Below, piece after piece: positions 7,267-16,648 of a DNA stretch of 64,000 nucleotides. The notes beneath the pieces were generated by a model. It did no database searches and had not been told where the DNA came from. It saw only the letters and a list, made by a program, of their open reading frames with translations. Within the stretch, counting starts at the first letter, position 1. Each line of letters opens with the position of its first letter. The position numbers and the translations under genes were made by a program. The DNA comes from Microtetraspora fusca (lineage in GTDB: Bacteria > Actinomycetota > Actinomycetes > Streptosporangiales > Streptosporangiaceae), in the NCBI RefSeq assembly GCF_001570365.1, contig NZ_BBYK01000073.1:29146-93145 (forward strand), given 5' to 3'.

Positions 7267-9312
7267 TCAGCCGGAGACGCCGGCATGGCCGTTTTCGAGG
7301 TGGCCCATCATTCGCCGATGGAAGGACGGGTCCTCGGCGACGGTCAGCCGCAGGTCGTACCAGCCGGACGCGGTGTCCCAGTCGAGGACCGTCCGGTCTC
7401 CGGCCGCGACGAGTACCTCACGCCGGCCGGAGCCGTAGGCGAGCGCTTCGAGTGTGAACGCCAACGGCACCGGTCCGGGGTTGGCGATCGTCACCGAGAG
7501 CCGGTGGCCCGCACCGCAGGAGGACACCGCCACCCGGGCGGCCGGGCCGGTACGGGAGCCGGCGAACTCGCGCCGGAACCCGTTCGGGCCGGTGAGGGTC
7601 AGCCGGTATCCCTCCGCCCCGGCGGGCACGGTGACGACCTCCGCGCCGAGCACGTCGAAATGGCGGGGGGACGCGAATTCCCCGGCGTATGGATAGAGCG
7701 CGAAATGGCTGCCCCGATCCCCGACGTCGGTCATGGTGACGATCAGCCCGTCGTCCGCCAGGACGGCGGACGCCTCCGGCCGGTAGGGCAGCGGCCGGGC
7801 GGGCCGTGTGCCGGGCTCCTGCGCGGCGAGCCGCCCTTCCGCGGGGGGCGTCGCCGGCCAGCGCACACGGAACGGTGGGATGGCCACGGCCGCCGCGGTC
7901 GGGGGCCCGGTCTCCTCCGGTGCCGCCGGCGCGGATGTGGGCACGGGGTGCGCGGCCGAATCGAACGCCGGGGTGAAGTCGAACGCCGAGGTGAGATCGC
8001 CGGCCACGCGCCGTCGCCACGAGCTGATGTTGGGCTCGGCGACGCCCAGCCAGCGTTCCACGAACCGGATCGTGGACGTGTGGTCGAACACCTCGGAGCA
8101 GACGTGCCCTCCGGCGGTCCACGGCGACACGACCGTCATCGGCACCCGGTAGCCGAGCCCGATCGGGAGCCCGTCGATGAACTCGTCCTCGGTGCCTTCC
8201 GGCGGCAACGGAGGCGGCACGTGGTCGTAGAACCCGTCGTTCTCGTCGAAGGTGAGGAACAGCGCCGTCCGCTCCCAGACCGATGGGTGCGAGGCGAGCG
8301 CGTCCAGAATCTCGTAGACGAGTCCGGCGCTGTGCGCCGGGCTGGACGGATCGGGGTGCTCGGAGTACGCCTCCGGCGCGACGATGTAGGAGACCTGCGG
8401 AAGCCGCCCCTCCGCCACGTCCGCGCGGAAGGACGTGGCGAGCCGTCCCGGCGCGACCCTGGACAGTCCCCGCCGGTAGGCGTCCAGATCCGCCGGGGTG
8501 AGCTGCGCGACTCCCTTCTCCAGCGCCGCGAGCATCTCCTCACGCTCCGGCTCGGGCAGCCCGGCGATCGACGTGTAGAAGGAGTGCAGGCTCCGATGGG
8601 GCGTGTGGCTCAGGGCAGCACGCGCGACCCTCTTGAAGGACGTGAAGAAGTCCAGCGAGTTGCACTGGTAGTTGTCCCACTCCTGGTAGACCCGCCAGGT
8701 CTTGCCCGCCGCCGTCAGCCGCTCGGGAAAGGAGGTGTGGGCGTAGCCGGGGTGGGTGTCCTCGGCGCAGGCGTCGTTCGCCGTGGTGCGCCGTCCGGAC
8801 GGCTCGTGCCCAACGGTTCCCGACCAGTGATAGAGGCGGTTGGGGTTCGTCGGCCCGAACATCGAGCAGTGATAGGCGTCGCACAGGGTGAAGGCGTCGG
8901 CCAGTTCGAACTGGAACGGCAGTTCACGACGGTCGAAGTGGACCATTGCGCCCGGTCCCTTGCCCGCGATCCAGCCGTCGTGCCAGCCATCGCCCCGGGT
9001 CCGCTGCCCCGTGTCCCATTCGTGGTCGACGCCCTCGACATATTGGAGGTCGCCTTCGGTCAGGTCCCGGTCACCTGTTCCGGCGCGTACGGAGTAGGGG
9101 AGCACGCCGGACTGCTCGAACACCGGCCGGCCGGCCGGCAGCATGACGGCGTTGCGGTCGCCGAACCCGCGCACTCCGCGCAGTGTCCCGAAATAGTGGT
9201 CGAAGGAGCGGTTCTCCTGCATGAAGAACACGACGTGCCGGATCGAGTCGAGCCCCCCGGGCGGCGCCGGCCGGGCCAGCGCCGCCCGCAGGGACGAGGG
9301 AAGTGCAGACAA
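7267..9312 (-). CDS. phospholipase C, phosphocholine-specific type, lacking its Tat signal
   Basis: A 681-residue phosphoesterase-family enzyme. The N-terminus reads straight into the catalytic core: IRHVVFFMQENRSFDHYFGTL around residues 24-44, whose E-N-R-S-F-D-H holds the metal ligand and nucleophilic region of bacterial phospholipase C. A further metal-site segment is FLTFDENDGFYDHVPPP near residue 330. The C-terminal 200 residues form the two beta-rich domains of the phosphocholine-specific group. Homologues begin with a Tat signal of about 40 residues; here the frame is closed by a TGA six codons before the TTG at 9312, and no RR-signal is found upstream in any frame. It therefore looks cytosolic or 5'-truncated. 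There is also no good ribosome site at this start. It follows the GH5 gene by 123 bases on the same strand. Confidence 0.8.
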   Translation of the reverse strand: MSALPSSLRAALARPAPPGGLDSIRHVVFFMQENRSFDHYFGTLRGVRGFGDRNAVMLPAGRPVFEQSGVLPYSVRAGTGDRDLTEGDLQYVEGVDHEWDTGQRTRGDGWHDGWIAGKGPGAMVHFDRRELPFQFELADAFTLCDAYHCSMFGPTNPNRLYHWSGTVGHEPSGRRTTANDACAEDTHPGYAHTSFPERLTAAGKTWRVYQEWDNYQCNSLDFFTSFKRVARAALSHTPHRSLHSFYTSIAGLPEPEREEMLAALEKGVAQLTPADLDAYRRGLSRVAPGRLATSFRADVAEGRLPQVSYIVAPEAYSEHPDPSSPAHSAGLVYEILDALASHPSVWERTALFLTFDENDGFYDHVPPPLPPEGTEDEFIDGLPIGLGYRVPMTVVSPWTAGGHVCSEVFDHTSTIRFVERWLGVAEPNISSWRRRVAGDLTSAFDFTPAFDSAAHPVPTSAPAAPEETGPPTAAAVAIPPFRVRWPATPPAEGRLAAQEPGTRPARPLPYRPEASAVLADDGLIVTMTDVGDRGSHFALYPYAGEFASPRHFDVLGAEVVTVPAGAEGYRLTLTGPNGFRREFAGSRTGPAARVAVSSCGAGHRLSVTIANPGPVPLAFTLEALAYGSGRREVLVAAGDRTVLDWDTASGWYDLRLTVAEDPSFHRRMMGHLENGHAGVSG

Positions 9313-9435
9313 CGGAGGGGAGACCTTTCAGCGCGATCTAGCGAAGAACCCTGGGCGTTCACGCCTGGGCGGAATTGCCGTACGCGGCCTGAACCGTCGA
9401 ACCCATCGGCGGCGAGGAGCTGCAAGCTCGGTCGT

Positions 9436-11322
9436 TCACGGCTGAGAGGCTGACAGCTTGCGGCAGTAGAGAGCGTCGGGGGTACCGTAGCGGCCGATGC
9501 CGTTGGAGAACGCGATTCCGGCGGCGTACTCGTCGGAGGCGCACTGCGCCTTGTAGTAGCCGGAGGCGTAGTCGCCGCCCTCGCCGGACGCGGGACGGCT
9601 GTCACCCCGGTCGTCCCACAGGGGCCGGCCCACACCGGCCAGTGGGATCCGGCCGGGCGCGCAGAGGACGGCCGACATCCTGTCGCCGCGCAGGCTGTAG
9701 CCGATCATGAACTGGCCGTTGGGGCACTGGTACTTGGTGAATCCGTACGCCCAGTCGGTCGTGACGTTCTCACTCTTCACCACCTTGGCATCGCCCGACT
9801 CCCACAGGTTCGTCGCTCCGGCGTCCGTGCACAGGCCGCCCTGGCCCTTCTGGCTGATGCCGATCAGGCGCTGGTCGTCCGGGCAGGACAGCTTGTGGGC
9901 GCCGGAATCCCAGTCACCCTGGGCGCGCATTCGCGCGGACTGGTTCGCGTCGCCGCGGATGGCCTGGAGCATGGACCAGGTGCGGATGGGCGCGACCTGT
10001 CCGGTGTACCCGGTGGCGGCGATCAGGCGGCGCCAGTGCGCCGCCCGCCAGTCGTCGGCGTCGAACACGCTGCGCAGGCCGCCGTCGGTGGCGTAGCGGA
10101 CGAGACCCCAGGTGTTGCCCTGGTCGTTCTCCTGGAAGCCGACCATCGGCCAGTACGCGAAGTCGACGTCGTTCTCGATGAGGAAGTCGACCATGTTGGC
10201 GAACCAGGCCTTGTCCTTGTCGGTGGTGACCTTGCCGACGCCGAACTCGCTGATCCAGACGGGGGCGGTGAAGTGCCGGTCCGGGGTGGTCGCCACGTAG
10301 GTGGCGGTGTCGCGCATGGCCGTGAAGAGGTCCGCGCGGCTCAGGTCCCGGTATCGGGCGTCATGGGTCTCGCCCAGTCCGTCCGCGCCGGTGTGCTGCG
10401 GGCCGGTGTAGCCGTAGAAGTGCGCCGCGTAGACGAGTTTGTGCGAGCGGACGAGCGTCTGGGAGAGCGTCGCGACCGGCTTGAGCATCGGCCTGTCGTG
10501 CCAGATGCCGTCGACCGGGATGCCGGACCAGTTGATCCCCTCGATCATGATCAGCATGTCCGGGTCGGCCTCGGTGAGGATCCGGTCGCCGGCCCGCTGC
10601 GCGGCGGCGGCCCAGTCGTGGTCGTCGCCCCAGCCCCAGTTGGGGTTGTCCCAGGTGTCCCGGCGTACCTCGTTGCGCAGGTCGGCGCCGACGACCCGCT
10701 TGTTCGCCCGGTACCGCCGTGCCATGAAGACCCAGTCATCGAGCCATTTCTGGGTGGTCTGGCTGCTGTTCCACCGTTCGTTCCCGTCGACGCCGCAGCA
10801 CCAGCGGGTGGTGGTCGTGTGATTGTTGAGGATGACGGCGAACCCGTCGGCGGTGAGTGCCTCGACGACCTTGTCGTAGACCTGAAGGGGAGTGAGGCCG
10901 CGCAGCTGCGGGTTGGCCGCCACCCCCGCGTCGGTGACCGGCCGCGCGTCGGTGAGCATCTCGTTGGAGAACGGCAGGCGGATGCTGTTGACGCCGAGCG
11001 TGTGGAAGTCCGCGATCAGCTTGCTCATCGGCGCCCGGTCCAGGCCGAGCGGGACCCGGTGAGAGGTCTCCGAGGCGTAGTTGTTCGCCGGGTTCTCGTC
11101 GTCGCCGCTGCCGGTCCAGGTGCCGCTGGCGCCGTGCCAGTTGCCGGACCGCAGTTTGAACCGCTTGCCGGTGGAGTCCACGATGTAGCGGCCCCGGGTG
11201 CTGAGCGGTCCTTCCCAGGACGCCGCCAGGGGGGTCGGCGCGTCGGCGGCCGCGGGAGGGGGAGCCACGGCCAGGCCGCCGAGGGCGGTGGCGAGAACTG
11301 CGAGGAGTGCTCCTAATCGCAT
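9436..11322 (-). CDS. secreted glycoside hydrolase family 5 protein
   Basis: A 628-residue exported enzyme: a Sec signal (LGALLAVLATALGGLAVAPPPAAA) with cleavage near residue 27, a GH5 (beta/alpha)8 catalytic domain to about residue 430, and a C-terminal region of about 180 residues with two cysteine-containing beta-type repeats (HKLSCPDDQRLIGIS and YQCPNGQFMIGYS). The proton-donor glutamate is probably in GADLRNEVRRD and the nucleophile in APVWISEFGVGK. The start ATG 11322 overlaps the TGA of the GH42 gene by one base and is preceded by GAGG, so the two are translationally coupled. Inside a beta-galactosidase/ABC operon it could release oligosaccharides from an extracellular beta-glycan for import. 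The exact GH5 subfamily is not determinable by eye. Confidence 0.88.
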   Translation of the reverse strand: MRLGALLAVLATALGGLAVAPPPAAADAPTPLAASWEGPLSTRGRYIVDSTGKRFKLRSGNWHGASGTWTGSGDDENPANNYASETSHRVPLGLDRAPMSKLIADFHTLGVNSIRLPFSNEMLTDARPVTDAGVAANPQLRGLTPLQVYDKVVEALTADGFAVILNNHTTTTRWCCGVDGNERWNSSQTTQKWLDDWVFMARRYRANKRVVGADLRNEVRRDTWDNPNWGWGDDHDWAAAAQRAGDRILTEADPDMLIMIEGINWSGIPVDGIWHDRPMLKPVATLSQTLVRSHKLVYAAHFYGYTGPQHTGADGLGETHDARYRDLSRADLFTAMRDTATYVATTPDRHFTAPVWISEFGVGKVTTDKDKAWFANMVDFLIENDVDFAYWPMVGFQENDQGNTWGLVRYATDGGLRSVFDADDWRAAHWRRLIAATGYTGQVAPIRTWSMLQAIRGDANQSARMRAQGDWDSGAHKLSCPDDQRLIGISQKGQGGLCTDAGATNLWESGDAKVVKSENVTTDWAYGFTKYQCPNGQFMIGYSLRGDRMSAVLCAPGRIPLAGVGRPLWDDRGDSRPASGEGGDYASGYYKAQCASDEYAAGIAFSNGIGRYGTPDALYCRKLSASQP

Positions 11323-13322
11323 CAAGGCACCTCAGATCGGGAGTGACGCGCGAGAACCGCGACGTCGCGGGGGTGGAGGGTGACCTGCTCGACCTCGGGG
11401 CGCCCGGGGGCGAGCAGGTGGTGGAACGGGTGGGGCAGATCGACCGTGCGGGCCTCGTCGGTGTGGTTGAGCAACAGCAGGAACTCCCCGCCGCCGCCCG
11501 TGCGCACCGCGGCCTGCACGCCGTCGGGCAGCCCGCGCAGCACCGGCTCGGCGCCGGCCTCGGCGAGCGCCTCGGCCAGGACCGTACGCATGATCGTCTC
11601 GTCGGGACGGGTGGTGACGTAGCGGACGGTGCCCGTGCCGAACCCGTTCCTGGTCACCGCGGGCGTGCCGTCGGGAAAGGCCAGCAGGACGTCCGCGCCC
11701 TCGATGCGTACGTCCTCTCGCCAGAGATCGGCGGTGCCCTCCCCAAGCGGGAACGTCTCACCCTCGGCGGCCGGCCGGTACTCCTCGATGCGCAGGCCGA
11801 GCGCCTCGCGCAGCGGTCCCGGGCAGCCGCCGTGGTGGACCCGGTCGTTGCCGTCCACCACGGAGGTGAAGAACGACACCAGCAGGTGGCCTCCGGCCGA
11901 GACGTAGTCGGCCAGTCTCCCCGCGTGCTCGTCGGTGAGGAGATAGAGGTTGGGGACCACGACCAGTCTGTACCCGGACAGGTCCGCGCCGGGCGGCAGC
12001 ACGTCCACGCGGACGCCGAGGTCGAACAGCGGGCCGTAGTGATCCAGCGCTCGGTCGACGGCCTTCAGCCCGTCCGACGGCCGGGAGTCCAGCTCGAGCG
12101 CCCACCAGCTGTTCCAGTCGAACAGCACGGCCACGTCGTTGACCACGCGGGTTCCGGCCAGCTCCGGCACCGCTGCCAGTTCGGCGCCCAGGGCGGCGAC
12201 CTCCCGGAACACCCGGGTGTCCGGACCCGCGTGCGGCACCATTCCGGAGTGGAACTTCTCCGCGCCGCCGCGTGACTGCCGCCACTGGAAGTAGAGGACG
12301 GCGTCGGCGCCGTGCGCGATCGCCTGCCAGCTCCACAGGCGCATCAGGCCGGGCTCCTTGATGCCGTTGCGCCGCCGCCAGTTGACCGCCGACGGCGCCT
12401 GTTCGACCAGGTACCAGGGGTCGCCGCCGTGCGCGCCGCGCGCCAGATCGTAGGCGAGGCCCGCGGCCACGTGAGATCTCGGCCAGAACGGGTCCGGGTA
12501 ACTGTCGAGCCCCACGATGTCCATCCGGTCGGCCCAGGAGTGCACGTCCACCGGTTTGTGGTGGGCGAGGAAGTTGGTCAGTACGGGCACACCCGGTGTG
12601 ACCCGTCGCAGGATCGCCGCTTCGACCTCGAAGCACGCGCGCAGCGCCTCGTTGCTGAACCTCTTGAAGTCCAGTTGCTGGGCCGGGTTGGCGTACGTCG
12701 GCGCGAGTCTGGGGGGCAGGATCTGGTCGAACGAGGTGTAGCGCTGGGACCAGAAGTCGGTGCACCAGGCCGCGTTCAGCCCTTCGACGTCGCCGTATCG
12801 CCCGCGCAGCCAGCGACGGAAGTCGCGGGCCGACTCCTCGCAGAAGCATTCGGCGACGTGGCAGCCGTACTCGTTTCCCACGTGCCAGAAGCCCAGGGCG
12901 GGGTGGTCCTTGTAGTGCGCGGCGAGCGCCTCGACCAGCCTGGCGGCCCGCTCGCGGTAGACCGGGCTGGACGGGCAGTAGTGCTGGCGGCCGCCCGGCG
13001 CCAGGACGGTGCCCGACTGGGTGACCGGCAGGATCTCCGGGTGTTCCGTGGCCAGCCAGGGCGGCGGCGAGGCGGTCATGGTGGCGAGGTCAACGGTCAC
13101 CCCGGCCGCCGCCAGCGCGTCCAGCACCGTGTCGAAGTAGGAGAAGTCGTACGCGCCGGGCGCGGGCTCCACCCGCGCCCAGCCGAAGACACCGACGGTG
13201 ACCAGGTTGACCCCGGCCTCGGCCATCAGGCGCACGTCCTCGGCGCGGAGCTCGTCCGGCCACTGCTCGGGGTTGTAGTCGCCGCCGAAGCCCAGGCCGC
13301 CCAGGCGGTCGGTGAAACTCAT
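11322..13322 (-). CDS. beta-galactosidase, GH42
   Basis: A 666-residue cytosolic GH42 enzyme of normal length, removing terminal beta-galactosyl residues. The N-terminal barrel opens with GFGGDYNPEQWP, a family hallmark; the acid/base glutamate lies in FWHVGNEYGCH (about residue 151) and the nucleophile glutamate in WYLVEQAPSAVNWR (about residue 304). Cysteines near HVAECFCEES match the zinc-cluster region seen in several GH42 enzymes. The trimerisation domain and a small C-terminal beta domain follow. It starts four bases after the stop of the ABC permease gene and its stop overlaps the GH5 start, so it sits in the middle of one transcript. The transporter in the same operon very likely supplies its substrate. 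Confidence 0.95.
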   Translation of the reverse strand: MSFTDRLGGLGFGGDYNPEQWPDELRAEDVRLMAEAGVNLVTVGVFGWARVEPAPGAYDFSYFDTVLDALAAAGVTVDLATMTASPPPWLATEHPEILPVTQSGTVLAPGGRQHYCPSSPVYRERAARLVEALAAHYKDHPALGFWHVGNEYGCHVAECFCEESARDFRRWLRGRYGDVEGLNAAWCTDFWSQRYTSFDQILPPRLAPTYANPAQQLDFKRFSNEALRACFEVEAAILRRVTPGVPVLTNFLAHHKPVDVHSWADRMDIVGLDSYPDPFWPRSHVAAGLAYDLARGAHGGDPWYLVEQAPSAVNWRRRNGIKEPGLMRLWSWQAIAHGADAVLYFQWRQSRGGAEKFHSGMVPHAGPDTRVFREVAALGAELAAVPELAGTRVVNDVAVLFDWNSWWALELDSRPSDGLKAVDRALDHYGPLFDLGVRVDVLPPGADLSGYRLVVVPNLYLLTDEHAGRLADYVSAGGHLLVSFFTSVVDGNDRVHHGGCPGPLREALGLRIEEYRPAAEGETFPLGEGTADLWREDVRIEGADVLLAFPDGTPAVTRNGFGTGTVRYVTTRPDETIMRTVLAEALAEAGAEPVLRGLPDGVQAAVRTGGGGEFLLLLNHTDEARTVDLPHPFHHLLAPGRPEVEQVTLHPRDVAVLARHSRSEVP

Positions 13323-13326
13323 TAAC

Positions 13327-14166
13327 TCAGTCCTTCATTCCGGTGGCGGCGATGCCCTGGACGATGTAGCGCTGCGCGAACAGGAAGACCGCGACCAGCG
13401 GGAGGATCGTGACGACGGCGCCGGCGAAGAGCGCGGGAAGGTTGATCGACTGCGAGGTCAGGAACGTGGACAGCGCGATCTGGGCGGTCCACGACTCCGG
13501 GTCCTGACCGATGACGAGCGGCCAGAGGAAGGCGTTCCAGCTCTCGATGAACGACAGCGTGCCCAGCGAGGCGAGCAGGGCGCCCGAGTTGGGCAGCGCG
13601 AGCCGCCAGTACACGCCCAGATGGCCCAGGCCGTCCAGGCGGCCCGCCTCCTCGATCTCCTGCGGGAACTTCAGGTAGAAGTTGCGGAACAGCAGCACCG
13701 AGAACGCGTTGAACAGGCCGGGCACGATGACACCCCACAGGGTGTCGACCCCGCCCATCGCGCTGACCAGAACGAAGGTGGGCACGAACGTGGCCGAGGT
13801 GGGGATCATCAGGGTCACGACGATGAAGGACATGACCACGCCACGGCCGGGCACCGAGATGCGGGCCAGGGCGTAGCCGGCCATCGAGCCGAGCAGGGGG
13901 GAGACCGGCGCGGTGACGATCGCGATGACGAAGGAGTTCCCGAGCGCGCCCGCCATCGGCACCGACGGGTCGTCGAACAGGTCCGTGAAGCCCTGCAGGG
14001 TGAACGGGTCGGGCAGCCAGTGCCAGTTCGAGTCGGTGACCTGTGTTCCGGTCATCAGCGCGGCGCGCAGCATGAAGTAGAAAGGCGCCAGGAACAGCAC
14101 GGCGGCGATGCCGACGACCAGATAGGTCAGGACCGTCGCCGGAGTCCTGCGCGTGGTCTTGCGCAT
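13327..14166 (-). CDS. carbohydrate ABC transporter permease (MalG-type)
   Basis: A 279-residue inner-membrane protein with six predicted helices, the CUT1-family second permease. The EAA loop that docks to the ATPase is visible as EIEEAGRLDGLGHLGVYWRLALPNSG (about residue 185). The start ATG 14166 lies two bases after the stop of the other permease, and the beta-galactosidase begins four bases downstream. No ATP-binding subunit is encoded in this window, so the importer probably uses a shared MsiK-type ATPase, which is common for actinomycete CUT1 systems. Confidence 0.94.
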   Translation of the reverse strand: MRKTTRRTPATVLTYLVVGIAAVLFLAPFYFMLRAALMTGTQVTDSNWHWLPDPFTLQGFTDLFDDPSVPMAGALGNSFVIAIVTAPVSPLLGSMAGYALARISVPGRGVVMSFIVVTLMIPTSATFVPTFVLVSAMGGVDTLWGVIVPGLFNAFSVLLFRNFYLKFPQEIEEAGRLDGLGHLGVYWRLALPNSGALLASLGTLSFIESWNAFLWPLVIGQDPESWTAQIALSTFLTSQSINLPALFAGAVVTILPLVAVFLFAQRYIVQGIAATGMKD

Positions 14167-14168
14167 GG

Positions 14169-15140
14169 TCAGTCCTTCCGGCCGAATCCGACGAGGCGTC
14201 CCTGCAGCAGGGTCACCAGGACGATCAACAGGGTCAGCAGGAACGCCCCGGCCGAGCCGACGCCGTAGTCCTGGCCCTTGAGCGCGGTGTCGTACAGGAA
14301 CACCAGCGGCGGCCGTACGGGGGCGGTGGAGTTGCCGGTGGTGGTCATGAACACGTTGTAGAACTCGTCGAACGCCTGGAACGCGGCGATGAGGATCAGC
14401 ATGAGGATCGCCACCGACGTGTTGCGCAGCATCGGCAGGGTGATGTGCCGGAACTGCGCCCACCGGGACGCGCCGTCCAGGGAGGCCGCCTCGTACAGGT
14501 GGACCGGGATGGCCTGGAGGCCCGCCAGGAACAGGATCATGTAGAGGCCGACCTGAAGCCACAGGCGCACTGTGATGATCACGATCCAGTACAGGGGCGG
14601 GTCGGTGCTGGCGATCCAGGACTGGACGTCCCAGCCGAACAGCCCGCCGATGGTGTTGGCGACGCCGGACGGCAAGCCGTTGAACAGGCTCATCTTCCAG
14701 ATCAGCGCGGCGACGACATAGGAGACGGCGGCCGGGATGAGGAAGCTGGTGCGGAAGAAGGCCCGGCCGCGGCGCATCCCGTGCAGCAGCACGGCGAGCC
14801 CGAGCGATAGGCCGAACGTCACCGGCACGATGAAGATCGTGAACAGGATGATTCCGGTCATCGAGGACCGGAACGCCTCGTCCTTGAGCAGGAACGTGTA
14901 GTTGTCGAAGCCGATCCAGGATCCGAGATCGACGGTGCCGCGGGCCTCGCTGAAACTGAGCAGGAAGCTCCAGCCGATGGCGACGTATTTGAACAGGCCG
15001 AGGCCGAGGACCGTGGGCGCGGTCAGCACGGCGAACGCGCCGACGGCCCTCCAGTCGGTCCGCCGCCCGCGGCGGCCGGGCCGGACCCCGGCCGGGTGGG
15101 CGGCGGTGGCCGCCTGCCCGGTCGTGGCGGTGTCTGACAT
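14169..15140 (-). CDS. sugar ABC transporter permease (MalF-type)
   Basis: A 323-residue inner-membrane protein, partner of the adjacent permease. A charged N-terminal tail (RPGRRGRRTDWR) precedes the first helix, and about six membrane segments follow. The EAA loop reads YEAASLDGASRWAQFRHITLPML (about residue 225). Start ATG 15140 lies two bases after the binding-protein stop, indicating co-transcription. It should form the translocation pore of a CUT1 importer for a galactose-containing oligosaccharide, judging from the neighbouring GH42 and GH36 enzymes. Confidence 0.94.
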   Translation of the reverse strand: MSDTATTGQAATAAHPAGVRPGRRGRRTDWRAVGAFAVLTAPTVLGLGLFKYVAIGWSFLLSFSEARGTVDLGSWIGFDNYTFLLKDEAFRSSMTGIILFTIFIVPVTFGLSLGLAVLLHGMRRGRAFFRTSFLIPAAVSYVVAALIWKMSLFNGLPSGVANTIGGLFGWDVQSWIASTDPPLYWIVIITVRLWLQVGLYMILFLAGLQAIPVHLYEAASLDGASRWAQFRHITLPMLRNTSVAILMLILIAAFQAFDEFYNVFMTTTGNSTAPVRPPLVFLYDTALKGQDYGVGSAGAFLLTLLIVLVTLLQGRLVGFGRKD

Positions 15141-15142
15141 GC

Positions 15143-16411
15143 TCAGGCCAGCTGCTTGCCGAGCTCGGCCTGGGCCTTCGCCGCGGCTTCGTCGAGTAGC
15201 GACTTGGCGTCGCCGCCGCTCTTGGCGATCTTCAGGACGGCCTGCGCGAACGCGGAGTCCATCGTGGTGTTCCACAGGTTCGGGTAGGCCCTGCTGGTGT
15301 TCGCCAGGATGTCGGCGGCGTCCTTCGCCGGGCCCGAGCTGAACTCGGTGGTCTGCGCCGCGACGCTCTTGCGCGACGGGACGTGGAACCCGTAGCTGAC
15401 GCACCAGTCCTTCTGCAGGTCCGTCTGCTTGATCCAGAGCCACTCGATGAACTTCTTGGCCTCTTCGGCGTGCTTGCCCTTGGCGTTCACGGCCGCGAAC
15501 CAGCCGCCGATGCGGGAGACCGCCTGACCCGTGTCGCCGAACTTCGGCCACGCGACGACGCCGAAGTCGTCACCGAGCGCCTTCTTGATGGCGGGCAGGG
15601 CCCACAGACCGCACCACTGCATGGCGGCGGCGCCCTGGATGAACGCGCCCGGGTCGTACCAGTCGGTGGTGAAGTCCAGCAGCAGCGACCTGTCGTCGTG
15701 CAACTGCTTGAGTCCGGAGATCGCGGCGACGCCCTCGGGCGAGTTGAAGACGACCTTCTTGCCCTCGGGGTCGAGCAGGTCGCCGCCGCCCGACCACAGC
15801 AACAGGTACGCCGCGTTGCCGATGCCGTCGGAGCCGACGAACAGGCCCTTCTGCTCCCGGCTGGTGAGCTTCTTGGCGGCGGCGGCCAGATCGGCGAAAG
15901 TCTGCGGCGCGGCGATCCCGGCCTTCTCCAGGACGCTCTTGCGGTAGTACAGGACCATCGCGTCGTCCATCATCTTCAGGCCGTAAAGCTTGCCGTCGGC
16001 CGTGGCGGAGTCCAGCGACGCCTTGGAGTACTCGGCCTCCTGCCCCTTGATGATGTCGTCGAGCGGAGCGAGCAGGCCGTTCTTGACGTCGACGTACTGG
16101 AAGTCGCCGATCTCGAACAGGTCGGGCGCCTGCGGGGTGAGCAGCGTCGAGTGGAGCTTCGCGGAATAGTCGCCCGCGATCCAGTTGACCTTGATGGCGA
16201 CGTCCGGGTTGGCCTTGGTGTACTCCTTGGCGTACCGGATCACCGCCTGCTGGGTGCCGGCCTCGCCGTAGGCGTGGTACCACTGTTCCAGCGTGACCTT
16301 GGCGCCGGCCTTGACGGCGTCGTCCTTGCCGCACGCGGCGAGCGCCATGCCGCCGACGAAGAGGAGCGATCCGCCCAGGAAGGCGCGGCGGGATGTCAGG
16401 GAAGTGCTCAT
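15143..16411 (-). CDS. extracellular solute-binding lipoprotein of sugar ABC importer
   Basis: A 422-residue family-1 solute-binding protein. The N-terminus carries a twin-arginine motif (SRRAFLGG) running into a lipobox (ALAAC, lipid-modified Cys near residue 28), so it is probably exported folded and anchored to the membrane. The EQWYHAYGEAGTQQAV opening and the later MQWCGLWALP and WLWIKQTDLQKDW stretches fit CUT1 binding proteins. AAAGGA lies nine bases before ATG 16411. It is the first gene of the operon, followed at two-base spacing by the two permeases. The 237-base gap upstream should hold the operon promoter; the ROK repressor gene lies immediately beyond. Confidence 0.93.
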   Translation of the reverse strand: MSTSLTSRRAFLGGSLLFVGGMALAACGKDDAVKAGAKVTLEQWYHAYGEAGTQQAVIRYAKEYTKANPDVAIKVNWIAGDYSAKLHSTLLTPQAPDLFEIGDFQYVDVKNGLLAPLDDIIKGQEAEYSKASLDSATADGKLYGLKMMDDAMVLYYRKSVLEKAGIAAPQTFADLAAAAKKLTSREQKGLFVGSDGIGNAAYLLLWSGGGDLLDPEGKKVVFNSPEGVAAISGLKQLHDDRSLLLDFTTDWYDPGAFIQGAAAMQWCGLWALPAIKKALGDDFGVVAWPKFGDTGQAVSRIGGWFAAVNAKGKHAEEAKKFIEWLWIKQTDLQKDWCVSYGFHVPSRKSVAAQTTEFSSGPAKDAADILANTSRAYPNLWNTTMDSAFAQAVLKIAKSGGDAKSLLDEAAAKAQAELGKQLA

Positions 16412-16548
16412 TTGGGGGGTCCTTTCTGAGGGGCCGAGCCGCCCGCCGGCCCATGGCGCGGGCCGGTGTTCCCGGAGATGGTGCTGGGGAGTGCCTGACG
16501 GATGCGTCGCGAGGCGGAGGAGGAGGGGAGCGGAGCCTTCGCCCGACA

Positions 16549-16567
16549 TTTCCGGGCCATATGGAAA
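16549..16567. promoter_or_regulatory. weak inverted repeat upstream of the sugar ABC operon
   Basis: TTTCC (16549-16553) and GGAAA (16563-16567) form a short dyad in the 237-base gap between the ROK gene and the binding-protein gene, one of few AT-richer patches there. It may be part of an operator or of the promoter. The arms are short, so this is tentative. Confidence 0.2.
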
Positions 16568-16648
16568 CTCCGAGCCGGCGAGGTGTCTCGTCGACGGGGA
16601 GACGATGTCGCGAGGCGCCGTCCGGGCCGCGCGGCAGTGCGTGGTCGG

